DNA of 64,000 nt, from contig OX328107.1 in NCBI GenBank assembly GCA_946811185.2, positions 42,150,360-42,214,359 of the forward strand. The letters are read 5' to 3'. A model generated the notes under the pieces. That model was given only the letters and a program-made list of their open reading frames with translations, made no database searches and had not been told where the DNA came from. The stretch is from Hippopus hippopus (lineage: Eukaryota; Mollusca; Bivalvia; Cardiida; Cardiidae). A program made the translations under genes and the position numbers. Numbering within the stretch: the stretch's first letter is position 1; each line of letters begins with the position of its first letter. This document shows, piece after piece, positions 24,186 to 35,900 of this stretch.

Positions 24186-24330
24186 CTTTATTGCTCTGTG
24201 CTTATTGTTTGTCATGGTAACTATCAAAATAACGTATACAGCTAGTCCAAGATCAGACAGCACTGTCTGTGCGGTCTGATCTTGCTCAAAATGTCCAGAA
24301 TATGGATATTAAGTCTTCTTTGGCACTGAA
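24186..24330. mobile_element. Family B fragment
   Basis: AGATCAGACAGCACTGTCTG with one flank. Confidence 0.5.
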
Positions 24331-24431
24331 GGATATCATTTGAAAAAACTAAGAAAAATATGATGGGAAAAATAACGGTACAGACTTTGATCAACTACTG
24401 CTTATCTAAATCTACATTTATTTATTTATTT

Positions 24432-24645
24432 GAGCCAATCCGCGCAGACTGGCCTAGGTGGAAACTTTTTGCTTTAATTAAATTTTCTGCACGTCCAAGG
24501 AACAGTCTACGTCACGATTCAATCGGTTGTAAGACAAGTTACATTTTATGGAACCGTAATTATGTGATGACTTACTAGTACTAGGTATAATGCATCATGA
24601 AGATGCATTAAACGCGCTTCTGCCAGAACATGGCTTATTTTTTTC
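24432..24645 (+). mobile_element. Family C copy, 5' truncated
   Basis: It starts in the palindrome right arm (CCGCGCAGACTGGCCTAGG) and ends CCAGAACATGGCTTA. Confidence 0.75.
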
Positions 24646-24759
24646 ATTTATTTATTTATTTATTTATTTATTCATTTATTTTAACCTTATTTTAGGCTAT
24701 ATGAAAAACTTGGATATTAAGTTTTGCGACATTTACTCCACATAAAGATTCCTGCAGTT

Positions 24760-25238
24760 GTTCACCAGATGGCTAAATAATAGATTTGTGCATTTTCAAA
24801 GCACCTATATACCACATAGTAAATGGCACTCAGGTGATAGCATATGTCTTTTAAAGACATAAAAAGGATTTTAAAAGATAGAAAAACATGACGGAAGAAC
24901 GAGATAATTCTGGTTATCAGTATTTTCTCCTTTTCCCACAATGTTCTCAAAGGTCTTGCTTCCTCAAGGTCGTTAAAACACGGGATTGTTTGGCGACGAG
25001 TTAAGTCTTTACAAAACGATAACATTTGAAAAACATTTGAAGACGACAAAATCAATAAGACTCAAAATTTGAAATTTTGTTTAGTTGGAAACATTGTGGG
25101 AAAAGGCGAAAATGCTGGTTACCAGCAATTTTTTCCTTCTACATTATTTTTTTTTATCCTTTACCTTATCCATAATATTTTCAAATGTCTTTCTCCCTCA
25201 AGGTCGTTAAAACTCGGATTCATTTCGTAACTGGTTAA
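24760..25238 (-). mobile_element. Two tandem family A copies
   Basis: A degraded copy at 24760-25004 and a second at 25001-25238 share TTAA at 25001. Confidence 0.75.
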
Positions 25239-25307
25239 ACTTGTCTGAAATCATTGACATTGCTTGATTAATGATAAATTGGGCTGATTAAATATTCATA
25301 TTGGCGT

Positions 25308-25398
25308 CTTATCCTTTACCGTTTGGTATCTTGAGTTTTTCATGACTCTGACGAAAAATGGCTTTTGAAAAACATTGTGAGGAAAGGAGAAAATGCTT
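25308..25398 (+). mobile_element. Family A 5' half
   Basis: The copy stops within the left hairpin arm, and an ATT microsatellite follows. Confidence 0.65.
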
Positions 25399-25407
25399 AT
25401 ATTGTTT

Positions 25408-25670
25408 TTATTATTATTATTATTATGATTATTATCAACATCATCATTATTATTTTCATTTTTAACAATGAGGTAAACTTTGTGAATGTTGGACTTTTTT
25501 AAATGCCCTTTGTTTCTAGAATTAAAAGGAGTAATTTATGTCGGTGATGATGACGGCGACAATTACATGTACGCTGTTGTTGTAGTTCGTCGCCCTCGTC
25601 GTTGAAGTCGTCGTTGTTGTTGCTACTGCTGTTGCTGTTGCTGCTGCTGCTGCTGCTGATGATGATGATA
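25408..25670. repeat. ATT and GTT/GCT triplet-rich tract
   Basis: ATTATTATTATTATGATT, then GTCGTCGTTGTTGTTGC and CTGCTGCTGCTGCTG. Confidence 0.8.
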
Positions 25671-26008
25671 CAATGACACACATTTTAAATGATATATGTT
25701 TAAGGTTCAACGTCTTTGAATTCAAAACAAATCTCACGTGTAGCAGCTATGCCAGTCTATTAACCTTTGAAACGCAGTTCTATGTTATTCATGCAATAAT
25801 ACTGTGATTTGGTACTTATCAATTGTGTCAAAAAACAGTAGTTGTAGAATATTAGTACTCACAAGATGGCGCCGTATAAATAACGTTAAATTTATCTCAA
25901 TAAAACATACAGAGTTCGGACCTCCGGCTTTGCGGGTGAAATTTTAATACTGGTAATAATTTAATAATTTGTCAACGTCGATAGTGAACGACTCTTGTTC
26001 TTGCTGAT

Positions 26009-26034
26009 CTTTCTTTCTTTCTTTCTTTCTTTCT
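26009..26034. repeat. TTTC microsatellite
   Basis: TTTCTTTCTTTCTTTCTTTC. Confidence 0.85.
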
Positions 26035-26101
26035 CATTCCATTTCTTCGGCTGTCTTTTCTTAATTTACGTCATGACAGTGATATCCACAAAAATATCAA
26101 T

Positions 26102-26365
26102 GAGTCATGCTCTGTGAAAAGGGGTCTAATGCATCTGCAAAAAGTATCGACCCAGGTCAGCCTGTGCAGTCCGCACAGGCTGACATGAGTCGAAACATTT
26201 TGCTATTTGTAAATTTCCTGCATGTCAAAGGACTTTTCTACCTCCAGATCGAGTCGATTGTTAGACTAAATGGATTCTATAGTTCCATAATTATGTTATG
26301 ACTCGCTAGGTATAACGGATCACGGCGATTCATTGAATCTTTTATTAACTAAGCCTGGCTCATTC
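26102..26365 (+). mobile_element. Family C MITE, reference copy
   Basis: Inverted ends: GAGTCATGCTCTGTGAAAAG on the left, AAGCCTGGCTCATT on the right. After TGCATCTGCAAAAAGTATCG comes a palindrome GTCAGCCTGTGCAGTCCGCA and its complement. A tail follows: CTGCATGTC, then a CGATTGTTAGAC/AATGGAT block and CCATAATTATG. It is noncoding and about 260 bp long. Confidence 0.85.
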
Positions 26366-27064
26366 TTAATTATGAAAAGAAATATGGTTAAGGCAGCATC
26401 CAACCAGATTTCGTTTAGCATTTTTTTCTTTTTTTAGAAAATCGTAACAAAAAAAACTGGCAATTTCTATTCGCGTGCAGAGATAGCTTTAAGGTTTTGG
26501 TTTTTAAGGATGTGGGTTCAAATCCCAGGGGAGGCAAATTGTTTTTGTAGGTTTCTTTTATCCCGCACTCAGAGTAAGCAGTAAAGTCCATATATTTTTT
26601 CATTACGAAATATCAACTTTCTCCCTACACACACACACAAAAAAAAAAAGATCAAAGTCTAGTTTTATGCTCCTTTAATATCTTGTCTAAATTATCTTTT
26701 TTTGTTTACATTAACTTAAATAACAAAAAGGGGTCAATATGGACTTTTTATTACCAGCACTTTTTTTTTATTTATTTTTTTCGTGCTTCAACTATACTCT
26801 TAAACACAAATAACAGGCAAAAATATATAACCTTTTTGAAATCATGATGTACAAAAATATAGATAAAAGACAGTTATAATCATTAAAAAGGTGCGATTTT
26901 GAAATTCAGATAACGAAACGGTCGTTTTGCAATGAGAAACTCAGTGTTAGAACTGTCCCGGTTTTTAGTATGATTATGAAATGGGACGTAACTAATCTAC
27001 TTTATTTCATACTTTTCGGTAATTTATCGGTAAATAATGGTGGATTTTACTGTTTGATAATTCA
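26366..27064. other. AT-rich, unassigned
   Basis: Poly-A and poly-T tracts only; possibly the outer part of the family G element. Confidence 0.35.
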
Positions 27065-27415
27065 TGGATACGACAAGTGAAATTAACTGTAAATATTTCA
27101 TAAATAACTCTTCAATTAAAGGCGGAAACAGCAGTTCCCGCACACTACTTACCTAGGTAAACATATGTGACGCGTTCTTATGGGGGGATGCCACGGGAAT
27201 TTGCCGAAAACAAGTGTACTGGATTTTGATGAAAGTCCCAAAAAAAAGGGGTTAGAAGCATGAAGTATTTTTTCTTTTTTTTTTTAATTTATTTCATCGA
27301 GAGAAGATCATGTGTGATATTTTAACGTTTGGCACAGTCACGAGTGAAAATATTACCAATGATGTTCACTCGATGAAATAAATTTCGATCTTTCACCGAA
27401 AAGAAAAATCAAATA
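27065..27415. mobile_element. Family G palindromic element, copy 1
   Basis: It shares TTACCTAGGTAA, CAGTACACTT-like and TTCACTCGATGAAATAAATT blocks with 38560-39010 in reverse order. The end is an inverted repeat around GTGAAAATATTACCAATGAT. Confidence 0.65.
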
Positions 27416-27645
27416 TCCTCTATATGTAAAATTATTGTCTTTATATGTTTCTATTATCATTATTATCATCACCATCATTATTGGCTGGTAGCCTATTACT
27501 TTAAATTAATGTGTCAATTTGTAAAATTAGGTGAAAGAGTCAAACGTTATAGATCAAGAGCAGACTCGCAAATCAAAATTTCAACTAACACTCTGCGCTC
27601 ATAGGTGAACTGCCAATACAATGTATTTAGTAAATGCCGACGCGT

Positions 27646-27850
27646 TTAACCCTCATCATGCTAAATAAATGAAATGAAACTTTCAAGCTGATAGTAAACA
27701 CTCAAATTTTGCTATTTTAAAGGTATTTTGGGGGAAAGATATCTCTTTATCGGACAGGTTTAGATCCAAGATCAGACTGCACGTTCTGTGCAGTCTGATC
27801 TTGATCTACACTGTCCGCAAAAGGTCCTTGAATAGCAGCCTAAGGGTTAT
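27646..27850. mobile_element. Family B copy
   Basis: TTAACCCTCATCATGCT to CAGCCTAAGGGTTA, with the full core. Confidence 0.85.
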
Positions 27851-27954
27851 CTCTCATAATACCAAATGGATAAAGTCAACCTCTTTTGAAGACTGGAGCT
27901 ACAATCTACTCTTACTCAATAAGACTTTTACCTGAAAGAGTTGATGTAAAAAAA

Positions 27955-28222
27955 TGGACGGTACAGATTGAGGATCAGACTGCATGTTCCTATCATGGCG
28001 AGCAAAATCGGAAAATTGCAATTTTGGGGGTTTTACTATAGGCTGGAAATGTCTATTTCACTTATTCACGAATGATAAAGGTCAGATAAAAAATTTTGCA
28101 GCAGAAGAAATGCAATGTCAAAATTCTTTTCACTGGAAAAAATTCAAAGTGTCAGACAGAGTAGATCTAACATCGGACTGCACGTTCTGTGCAGTCTAAT
28201 CTTGATCTCTACTGTCCGCATG
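27955..28222. mobile_element. Two joined family B fragments
   Basis: Cores at 27975 (cut after TGCATGTTC) and 28165-28220 are linked by a GGTTTTACTATAGGC flank. They are followed directly by the minisatellite. Confidence 0.65.
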
Positions 28223-28530
28223 TTAATGAGTGTCCAACGCTTTAAAGGGGTCGCAAAGCAACTTAAGCCAGATCCAGCGCTCTATAGGGGTCGCAAAGCA
28301 ACTTCAGTACGGTCCAACGCTCTATAGCGGTTGCAAAGCAACTTTTACACGGTCCAGCGCTCTATAGGGGTCGCAAAGCAACTTTAGCACGGTCCAGCGC
28401 TCTATAGGGGTCGCAAAGCAACTTTAGCCCGGTCCAGCGCAGTATAAGGGTCGCAAAGCAACTTTAGCACGGTCCAGCGCTTCAATTAAATGGATCGCAA
28501 AAGCAACTTAAGCCGGATCCAGCGTTTTAA
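28218..28530. repeat. 40-bp minisatellite, about 8 units
   Basis: Units GGTCCAGCGCTCTATAGGGG then TCGCAAAGCAACTTTAGCAC, with few changes between the central units. It lies between a family B fragment and a family A copy. Confidence 0.9.
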
Positions 28531-28535
28531 AGGGG

Positions 28536-28754
28536 TTTACCCTTTACCACACTTTTAACGACCCTGAGAAAGAAAGGTTTTGAAATACTGTTGGAAAAGG
28601 AGAAAATGCTGGTAACCAGCATTTTCTCCTTTTCCTACAATGTTTTTCAACATTTCTAAAAACAAATTTCATTTATCGAGTCAATTTTTTCCCTCGTCTA
28701 CAGATACTTTCAATTTGGACAAGTCCAAAATTTTGTTGTTTGGTAAAGAGTTAA
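28536..28754 (+). mobile_element. Family A copy
   Basis: A nearly perfect hairpin; it lies directly after the 40-bp minisatellite. The right end is GGTAAAGAGTTAA. Confidence 0.85.
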
Positions 28755-28769
28755 AGACAAGGTCCACTC

Positions 28770-29016
28770 AATAGTATGATTAGCGAGATATGGACCATTA
28801 TCATGCGCTCACTTCATTCCAAGGATTGATGACAGCCATTGCGACACGATTCATTCCTCTCTCACCGATGTTTATATCGGAGAGCAGCCAGTGGTTGGAA
28901 AGAAGGCTGTGCTAAGCACTTGTAACAGAAACTAAAGGAAAGCAATGATAGGTGTACTAGATACCCCGATGTAACTGAAAAAATGTTGAAAACGGCCTTA
29001 AACATCACATAAATAA
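28770..29016 (+). mobile_element. SINE family 1, head truncated
   Basis: GCGACACGATTCATTCCTCT through ATGTTGAAAACGGCC. Confidence 0.7.
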
Positions 29017-29053
29017 GCTTAATAATGTAATTGCTCTTGCCTATGGCTGTTTG

Positions 29054-29265
29054 TTAACCCTTAGGCTTCCAAGCCCCACTCAAGGACCTTTTGCGGACAG
29101 TATAGATCAAGATCAGACTGCACAAAACGTGCAGTCTGATCTTGGATCTACACTGTCCGATAAGGAGATATCTCTTTAAAAAAATACCTTTGGGATAGCG
29201 AAATTTTGGGTTTTACTATCAGTTTCTAAAATTTCATATTACTTTTTTACCAGGACAAGGGTTAA
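29054..29265. mobile_element. Family B TTAA-hairpin MITE, reference copy
   Basis: TTAACCCTTAGGCTTCC left end, GGACAAGGGTTAA right end, TTAA at both. The core is a long palindrome, CGGACAGTATAGATCAAGAT through CTGCACAAAACGTGCAG to CTACACTGTCCG, with two mismatches. It is noncoding and ends about 22 bp before the nitrate transporter acceptor. Confidence 0.88.
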
Positions 29266-29287
29266 TATTTTCATTGTCCTTTTCCAG

Positions 29288-29965
29288 ATACCGAACGATA
29301 GAGCAATCAACGAACCATAGAGATGAAGTCACTGTGTTCTGGAATGTGTAGCAAACTGCAGGCGCCGAAAATGAACGTCGATGAATATGGCAAGGCGAAA
29401 TCCTTTCAGCTGTTCAGCTTGGCACGGCCACACATGCGCGGCTTCCATACCTCTTGGTTCAGCTTTTTCATAGCTTTCACAGCATGGTTCGGAATCCAGC
29501 CGCTGATACCCACAATACAGAAAGAATTCAACCTCTCTAAAAAGGAGATTGCATATTCGGGTATAGCAAGTATATCTGCTACCATCTTTGTCCGCGTAGC
29601 CGCTGGTGCTCTCTGCGACCGATATGGCCCAAGGCGTATGATGTCCGTCCTTCTTTGCATTGGGTCAGTGCCTCTGGCATTGTCCGGACTAATTCGAAAC
29701 GGAACTGGGCTCATAGCGGTTCGATTCTTTATTGGCATTTTGGGGGGAACTTTTGTACCATGCCAGTTCTGGACATCGTCAATGTTCAACACGAAAATTA
29801 TCGGGACGGCCAATGCTTTTGTTGGCGGCTGGGGTAACCTGGGTGGTGGCTTCACTTTCATCCTTATGCCAACCATTTTTATGCTGGTTCAATCCCTGGT
29901 TCATGACGAATTCCTGGCTTGGAAGATTTCAGTTGTTATACCAGCAGCAATTGTATTTGGATTAG
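29288..29965 (+). CDS. Nitrate transporter exon 1 (5'UTR end plus residues 1-215)
   Basis: A pyrimidine tract and AG at 29286-29287 precede a 35-nt untranslated stretch with an in-frame TAG, then ATG at 29323. A further 5' noncoding exon must therefore lie upstream. The donor is TTAG|GTAAAT at 29966, leaving one base of codon 215. A family B element ends only about 22 bp before the acceptor. Confidence 0.88.
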
Positions 29966-32900
29966 GTAAATATCATACTTGTATTATATATTTAATCCAT
30001 GCACTGGCAAAAGGGGGCTTCATACATCTCTGTGATCCATGGTACAAAGAAAGCCATCACATAATTATGGATCCATAATATCCACTTTTTTCAACAACCG
30101 ACTTTATCATCAAGTAGACTAGTCCTTGGACATACAGAAAAATGACTGATAGCGAAAATTTTCGGCCCAGGTCAGCCTGCCCGGACTGCGCAGGCTGACA
30201 TAGGTCGATACTTGTCTCAGATGCATTAAGCCCCCTTTTCACAGGGCATGACTCATTTTCTTGTCTCTTTTTCTTTTTATTTTGTAAACGGCTAGATTAT
30301 TTCAACTTTATACGTCCCAAAATTCGATTATCAGTACTGCATGTAATCACATAATTAGTGATCCATAAAATCCATTTGGTCTAACAATCGACTGCATTAC
30401 GTGGTAGAATGGTTCTTGAACATGCAAAAAATTTACCAAAAGCATAAAAATTCGAAACAGATTAGCCTGCGCGGATTGCGTAGGCTGATCTGGATCGAAA
30501 CATTTTGCAGATGCAAAAAAAACCTTTTTCAGAGCATACCTAACATACAAATTTTTCCCAAGTATGGTTGCATAATGAAAATCTATCCCCCCTCCACTAC
30601 TTTTTTTTTTTAAGTGCTGTACAAAGTATAAATAATAAGGAAAGGAATGTAGGACTGTCAAATTAGGAACGTAAGGATGTCAAAAACTGGTACTCAAAAA
30701 TCAGTAGACCATGGGAGTTTTAATTAACATTTAACCATTAAAGGAGCCAATTAGATGTTTTTGGTCGTGAATTAAAATTTCGAATAAAAAACTAAGAGAT
30801 ACTACTGAATATGTACTTTTTCCAGCCATTTGAGAACGTGAACAATTATATTTTGTAACAAAAAAAAAAGTGCAATTTTGGTATTTAAATACCGAGACGG
30901 TCGGTAGATGCAATCGTGAACTCCTTCTATTTCTGTGTGACCAGATATTACGTCATCATACTGACTTGAATGCGCTCCTATAATTGACTTGCATCACGCG
31001 AAATGGGGCATTCGGACATTTGCGTAAAGTGTCGTCTCGGATCAGCCTGAGCAGTCCGCACACGCTAATCCAAGACGGCACTTTACGACAACATTAGATT
31101 TTGTTCTTCAGTAGACTTGCGCAAAACAGAAAATTACATAAAAGCGGAAAGTGTCATTTCGGATTAGCCTGCGCGGACTGCGCAGGCTGATCCGAGACGA
31201 CAATTTACGCAAATGTCCGAATGCCCCTTTTCGCGTTATCATCGACGCGTGTTATTGATGATATTACATTCCCACAAACCATTGCGGAAACTGGCGCAGA
31301 ATCTCAGAACCTCTCCATTAGAGGCTAAGTATCCAATTAAGGAAATGCCATTTTAGAGTTACTTTTCTCTTACGGTTGTCTTCCGTATTCATTTATGATT
31401 TACCAGTTAAATTACTTTGCTAATTTCAGTTATAAAACTTTTATCTTTTTTTTAAAGTTTGGCTCGATCGTGAAAATCTGATTAGCTCCATTTGAATCTT
31501 GGAACATTGAGAGAACATTTCAAGCAAATGGGTGGAATCAAACTATTTCTATTTCAAAGTTTTTGTCGACCGAAAACAAATTCACTCAACAGGACAGTAT
31601 ACATCAAAGGTCAGACTGCACGTTCTGTGCAGCCTGATCTTGGCCTGCGCTGCCTGCAAAAAAAAAAAGAAATATTGCTTGGTAGCTCAGTCGGCAACAT
31701 ATAGGGCTTAAAAGTTAAACTTATGGAGTCGCTGGTTCGAATTCCCTGCTCGGCCAAATAATTGCGACGGATTGTTTATAGTCATTGCGACAGGATTCAT
31801 TCCTTTCTCGTAGCCGAATATTTTGTTTATGCGGGAAAGAAGCCAGTGGCTTGCAAATAATGTTGTTCAATATACTGGATTAAGAAAAAACAAACTCCGG
31901 GAAAGCATGGATAGATGTACTAGCCTCCGATATATAACTGAAATAATGTTGAAAACGGTGTTAAACACAAACTAAGCAAATGGTCAACGTCTAGCACCAG
32001 GAAGCAGACGGTATAGACCCCAGATTACTGTGTGAGCTTCTTCGGAGCTACTTTTATTTCGTGCGTACACTTCTATTGCGGCAGAGAGTTGGTGAAATTG
32101 ATAAAAAAAAAAATCCATATGAGCCATGCTCTGTGAAAGAGGGTTTAATGCATCTGCTAAAAGTATCGATCCAGATCAGCCTGTGCAGTCTGCGCAGGTT
32201 TACCTGGGTCGAAACGTTTTGCTATGGATCAATTTTCTGCATGTCAAAGGACCACTCTACGTCATGATTCAGTTGGTTGATAAACAAAATGGATTTCAAG
32301 GGTCCATAATTAAATGATGACTTTGCTAGGTATAATGCATCATGGAGAAGCATTAATCTCCCTTTGGCCAGCGGGGTGCTTAAAAATAATTATTCCCATT
32401 GTTATAATTAAATGAAATTCATGAAAACATTTCTGTGATATAAAGAATCTGACATTCGTCTGCTTTCGAGGTAAAAGTTTATCTAACTTGTCTGGCAAAA
32501 AATTTCATTAAAACAAGGAACTGTCTAGCAAAAGATTAAATACCAAAAGAGGAATATAATGGTGGAATGGACAGACAAGCACACTGATAACCAAGCTGAT
32601 TTATAGCCGCTCTAGTTAAAGGGGGTTTAGTGGTCCTTGGTCCATTATACCAAGCAAGTCATCACATGATTATGGATCCATAAAATCCATTTTGTCTAAC
32701 AACCAACTGAATCATGACGTAAAATGGCCGTTTGACATGCAGAAATAATTGACTAATAGCAAAATGTTTCGACCCAGGTCAGCCTGCGCGGTCTGCACAG
32801 ACTGACCTGCGTCGATACGTTTTGCAGATGCGTTAAACCAAGGCTCTATTGTTTGTTTACAGGTATACTGATTTTATGGACATCAGATGATTGTCCGCAA

Positions 32901-35900
32901 GGTCATTGGTCAAACCGGAAACTACTGCCCACAACGTGTGACCCGGACAGCGGACTGGAGTGCAACGGGCTCAGCAAAAAGCTTCTCGAGGTTGCCAGCT
33001 CGGAAAAGAAGCCAAATGGAGACGTCGAAATCGTATATACAGACACACCCCTGGAGGAAATTTCTGGTAAATTACACGTGGATGTTAAATCAGGGTCCAC
33101 TTTCAACTACACTCTCTCAATTGCATTCTGATTCTAAATTCATAAGTAACACAACTTTTGTTTGGCTAAAACATCTGGTTTGACCAATCAGAAACTGTTC
33201 CCCAGAATTTTTCAAGCGTAGCTGAATGTGCTGGCATTTGACCTACTTTTTATACGCCCGTCGAAGACGGGACGTATTATGGGATCACCCATGGCGTGCG
33301 GGCGGGCGGCGTCCAGTTCTTTGTCCGGAGCATAACTTTGTCATCTCCAGTCCGATTGACTTGAAACTTGGCATTTGTGTTCGTTGCAATAATACGGAGT
33401 GCAGTGCGAAAGAACCATAATTCTACCTCGTGCTGCTGTCTTTGAGTTATTTCCCTTCGATCGTCATTTTTACAGCATTTTCTGCTTGTCCGGAGCATAA
33501 CTTTGTCATCTCCAGTCCGATTGACTTGAAACTTGGCATTGTGTTTATTGCAATAATACAGAGTGCAGTGCGAAAGAACCATAACTCTACCTCGTGCTAT
33601 CTTTGAGTTATTTCCCTTTGATCGTCATTTTTACAGCATTTTCTGCTTGTCCGGAATAGAACTTTGTCATCTCAAGTCAGAACGACTTCAAACATGGTAT
33701 GCATGTTTGTTGCAATATTACGGAGTACAATGCGCAAGAACAATAATTCCCGGGCGGGCGGGCGGGCGGGCGGTCGTCCGGGCGGGCGGCATCCAGTTCT
33801 TTGTCCGGAGCATAACTTTGTCATCTCCAGTCCGATTGACTTGAAACTTGGCATTGTGTTTGTTGCAATAATACAGAGTGCAGTGCGAAAGAACCATAAC
33901 TCTACCTCGTGCTGTCTTTGAGTTATTTCCCTTTGATCGTCATTTTTACAGCATTTTCTGCTTGTCCGGAATATAACTTTGTCATCTCAAGTCAGAACGA
34001 CTTCAAACATGGTATGCATGTTTGTTGCAATATTACGGAGTACAGTGCGCAAGAACAATAACTCTCGGGCGGGCGGGCGGTCGTCCGGGCGGGCGGCGTC
34101 CAGTTGTTTGTCCGGAGCATAACTTTGTCATCTCCAGCCCGATTGACTTGAAACTTGGCCTTTGTGTTTGTTGCAATAATATGGAGTGCAGTGCGAAAGA
34201 ACCATAACTCTACCTCGTGCTGTCTTTGAGTTATTTCCCTTTGATCGTCATTTTTACAGCATTTTCTGCTTGTCCGGAATATAACTTTGTCATCTCTAGT
34301 CGAAACATCTTCAAATTTGGTACGCATGATTGTTGAAAAATTACGGAGTGCAGTGCACAAGAACCATAACTCTTCCTAGCACGAATTTTGAGTTACAGCC
34401 CCTTTGATCTTCATTGTTATAGCATTTCTTGCATGTCCGGAGCAAAACTTTGTCGTGTTAAGTAGGAATGACTTGAAATACGGTATGCTTATTTGTTGCA
34501 ATATTTGGAAGTGCAGTGCCCAAGAATTGTAACTCTACCTCGTGCTGTCTATGAGTTGTTTCTATTTGATCGTCATTTTTACAGCATTTAGTGCTTGTCC
34601 GGAATATAACTTTGTCATCTCAAGTCAGAACGACTTCAAACTTGGCATGCATGTTTGTTGCAATATTACGGAGTACAGTGCGCAAAAACAATAACTCTAC
34701 CTAGCGCGGTTTTTGAGTAATTCTACTTTGATCTTCATTTTTACAGTATTTCTTGCTTGTCCGGAACGGAACTTTGTCACCTCAAGTCAAATTGACTTGA
34801 GACTTGGTAAACATGTTTGTTGCATTACCTGCCCTTTACGATTATTATACCCCCTCGACAATTGGCGATGGGACGGGCGTATCTTGCGACAATTTGCCGC
34901 TCTTGTTAGTATTGATGACAAACGAATAAATAGAAATTTGTTACTGGTAAAAAATGTAGGCATGTTCATTTCACGAGTCCCTGCCTGTATGCTGGCAACA
35001 CTAAGCAATCTATCTTTTTTAAAGATACTTCTTGTTTAAATTGTGAGTACTATAATTGAGATGCATTTTAGAATATATGTAGTTTGTGAATAAGGACCCG
35101 AGCTTTTGACTAAAACTGATGTTTCTTATATGCCCGTTTATTTCGATGTAAAATTCCCTGTTCAACGTGTTTCAGTTATGTCACGGCGGCCAGGGCACCT
35201 TTACATGCGCTCTTGATATCCTTTGTGTATTACTTTCTTGAGACAAATTTTAGCTGACGTCTTTGAAAATATCCTTGTAAAAGATTAGCAATCAAAATTA
35301 ATCAAAGTTTAACTCTTCACAAAACGACAAAAATGTTAGACTTGTCCAAAGTGGAAGCACTTGCAGACGACGAATTAAATGCAGCTCAAATGATGGAATA
35401 TACCCTAGAACGGATGGAAAAGGGAGAAAATACTGGTAACCAGCATTTTCTCCTTTTTCCACAATGTTTTCAATCCCATCAAAGACCAATCATATCATTC
35501 GAACCACAGGCGATTTGTCGTCTGAAAATGCATTCAGTATGGCCGGACAAAAAGATTTTTCCGTTTGGTAATAGGTCAAGATTTCATCATTCTAAAAATA
35601 GTATCTCGCACTTGTTTCCTAGCATAGCAGTGTTCCTCGTAAGCAATGCCAGAAATGACAACTAAGCGCCGTGTGAAAGCAGTTATTCCAAAGTCTGAAT
35701 AATTCTCATCATACCTCTACCCGAATTTCAGCCTAAGTGATGCTCGCGTTCGCAACCCATGTACCCCAAGCCAGTGGCGTTTCATGGCATAGGGGTCACC
35801 GCCCGGACATCCTTTGAAATAAGTGGTTTTAACAGACAGACAGAGACACAGACAGAGAGAGGCAGGACAGATAGACAGACAGACCGACACAGACAGACAG

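Larger units (their letters stand above)
29966..32862 (+). other. Nitrate transporter intron 1
   Basis: This 2.9-kb intron carries four family C elements, a family F inverted repeat, a family B fragment and a SINE. Between 30544 and 30997, and between 31237 and 31590, I see only AT-rich unassigned sequence. Confidence 0.8.

Noticed and set aside
28218..28530. Possible CRISPR-like array
   Set aside because: There are no distinct spacers; whole 40-bp units repeat in tandem in a eukaryotic context.
29406..29876. 156-codon minus-strand frame
   Set aside because: Antisense shadow of transporter exon 1. The plus strand carries the NNP signatures. A similar shadow lies at 36866-37237.
33277..34360. 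Several open frames of 60-120 codons on both strands
   Set aside because: They are readings of the internally repeated element and share its period.
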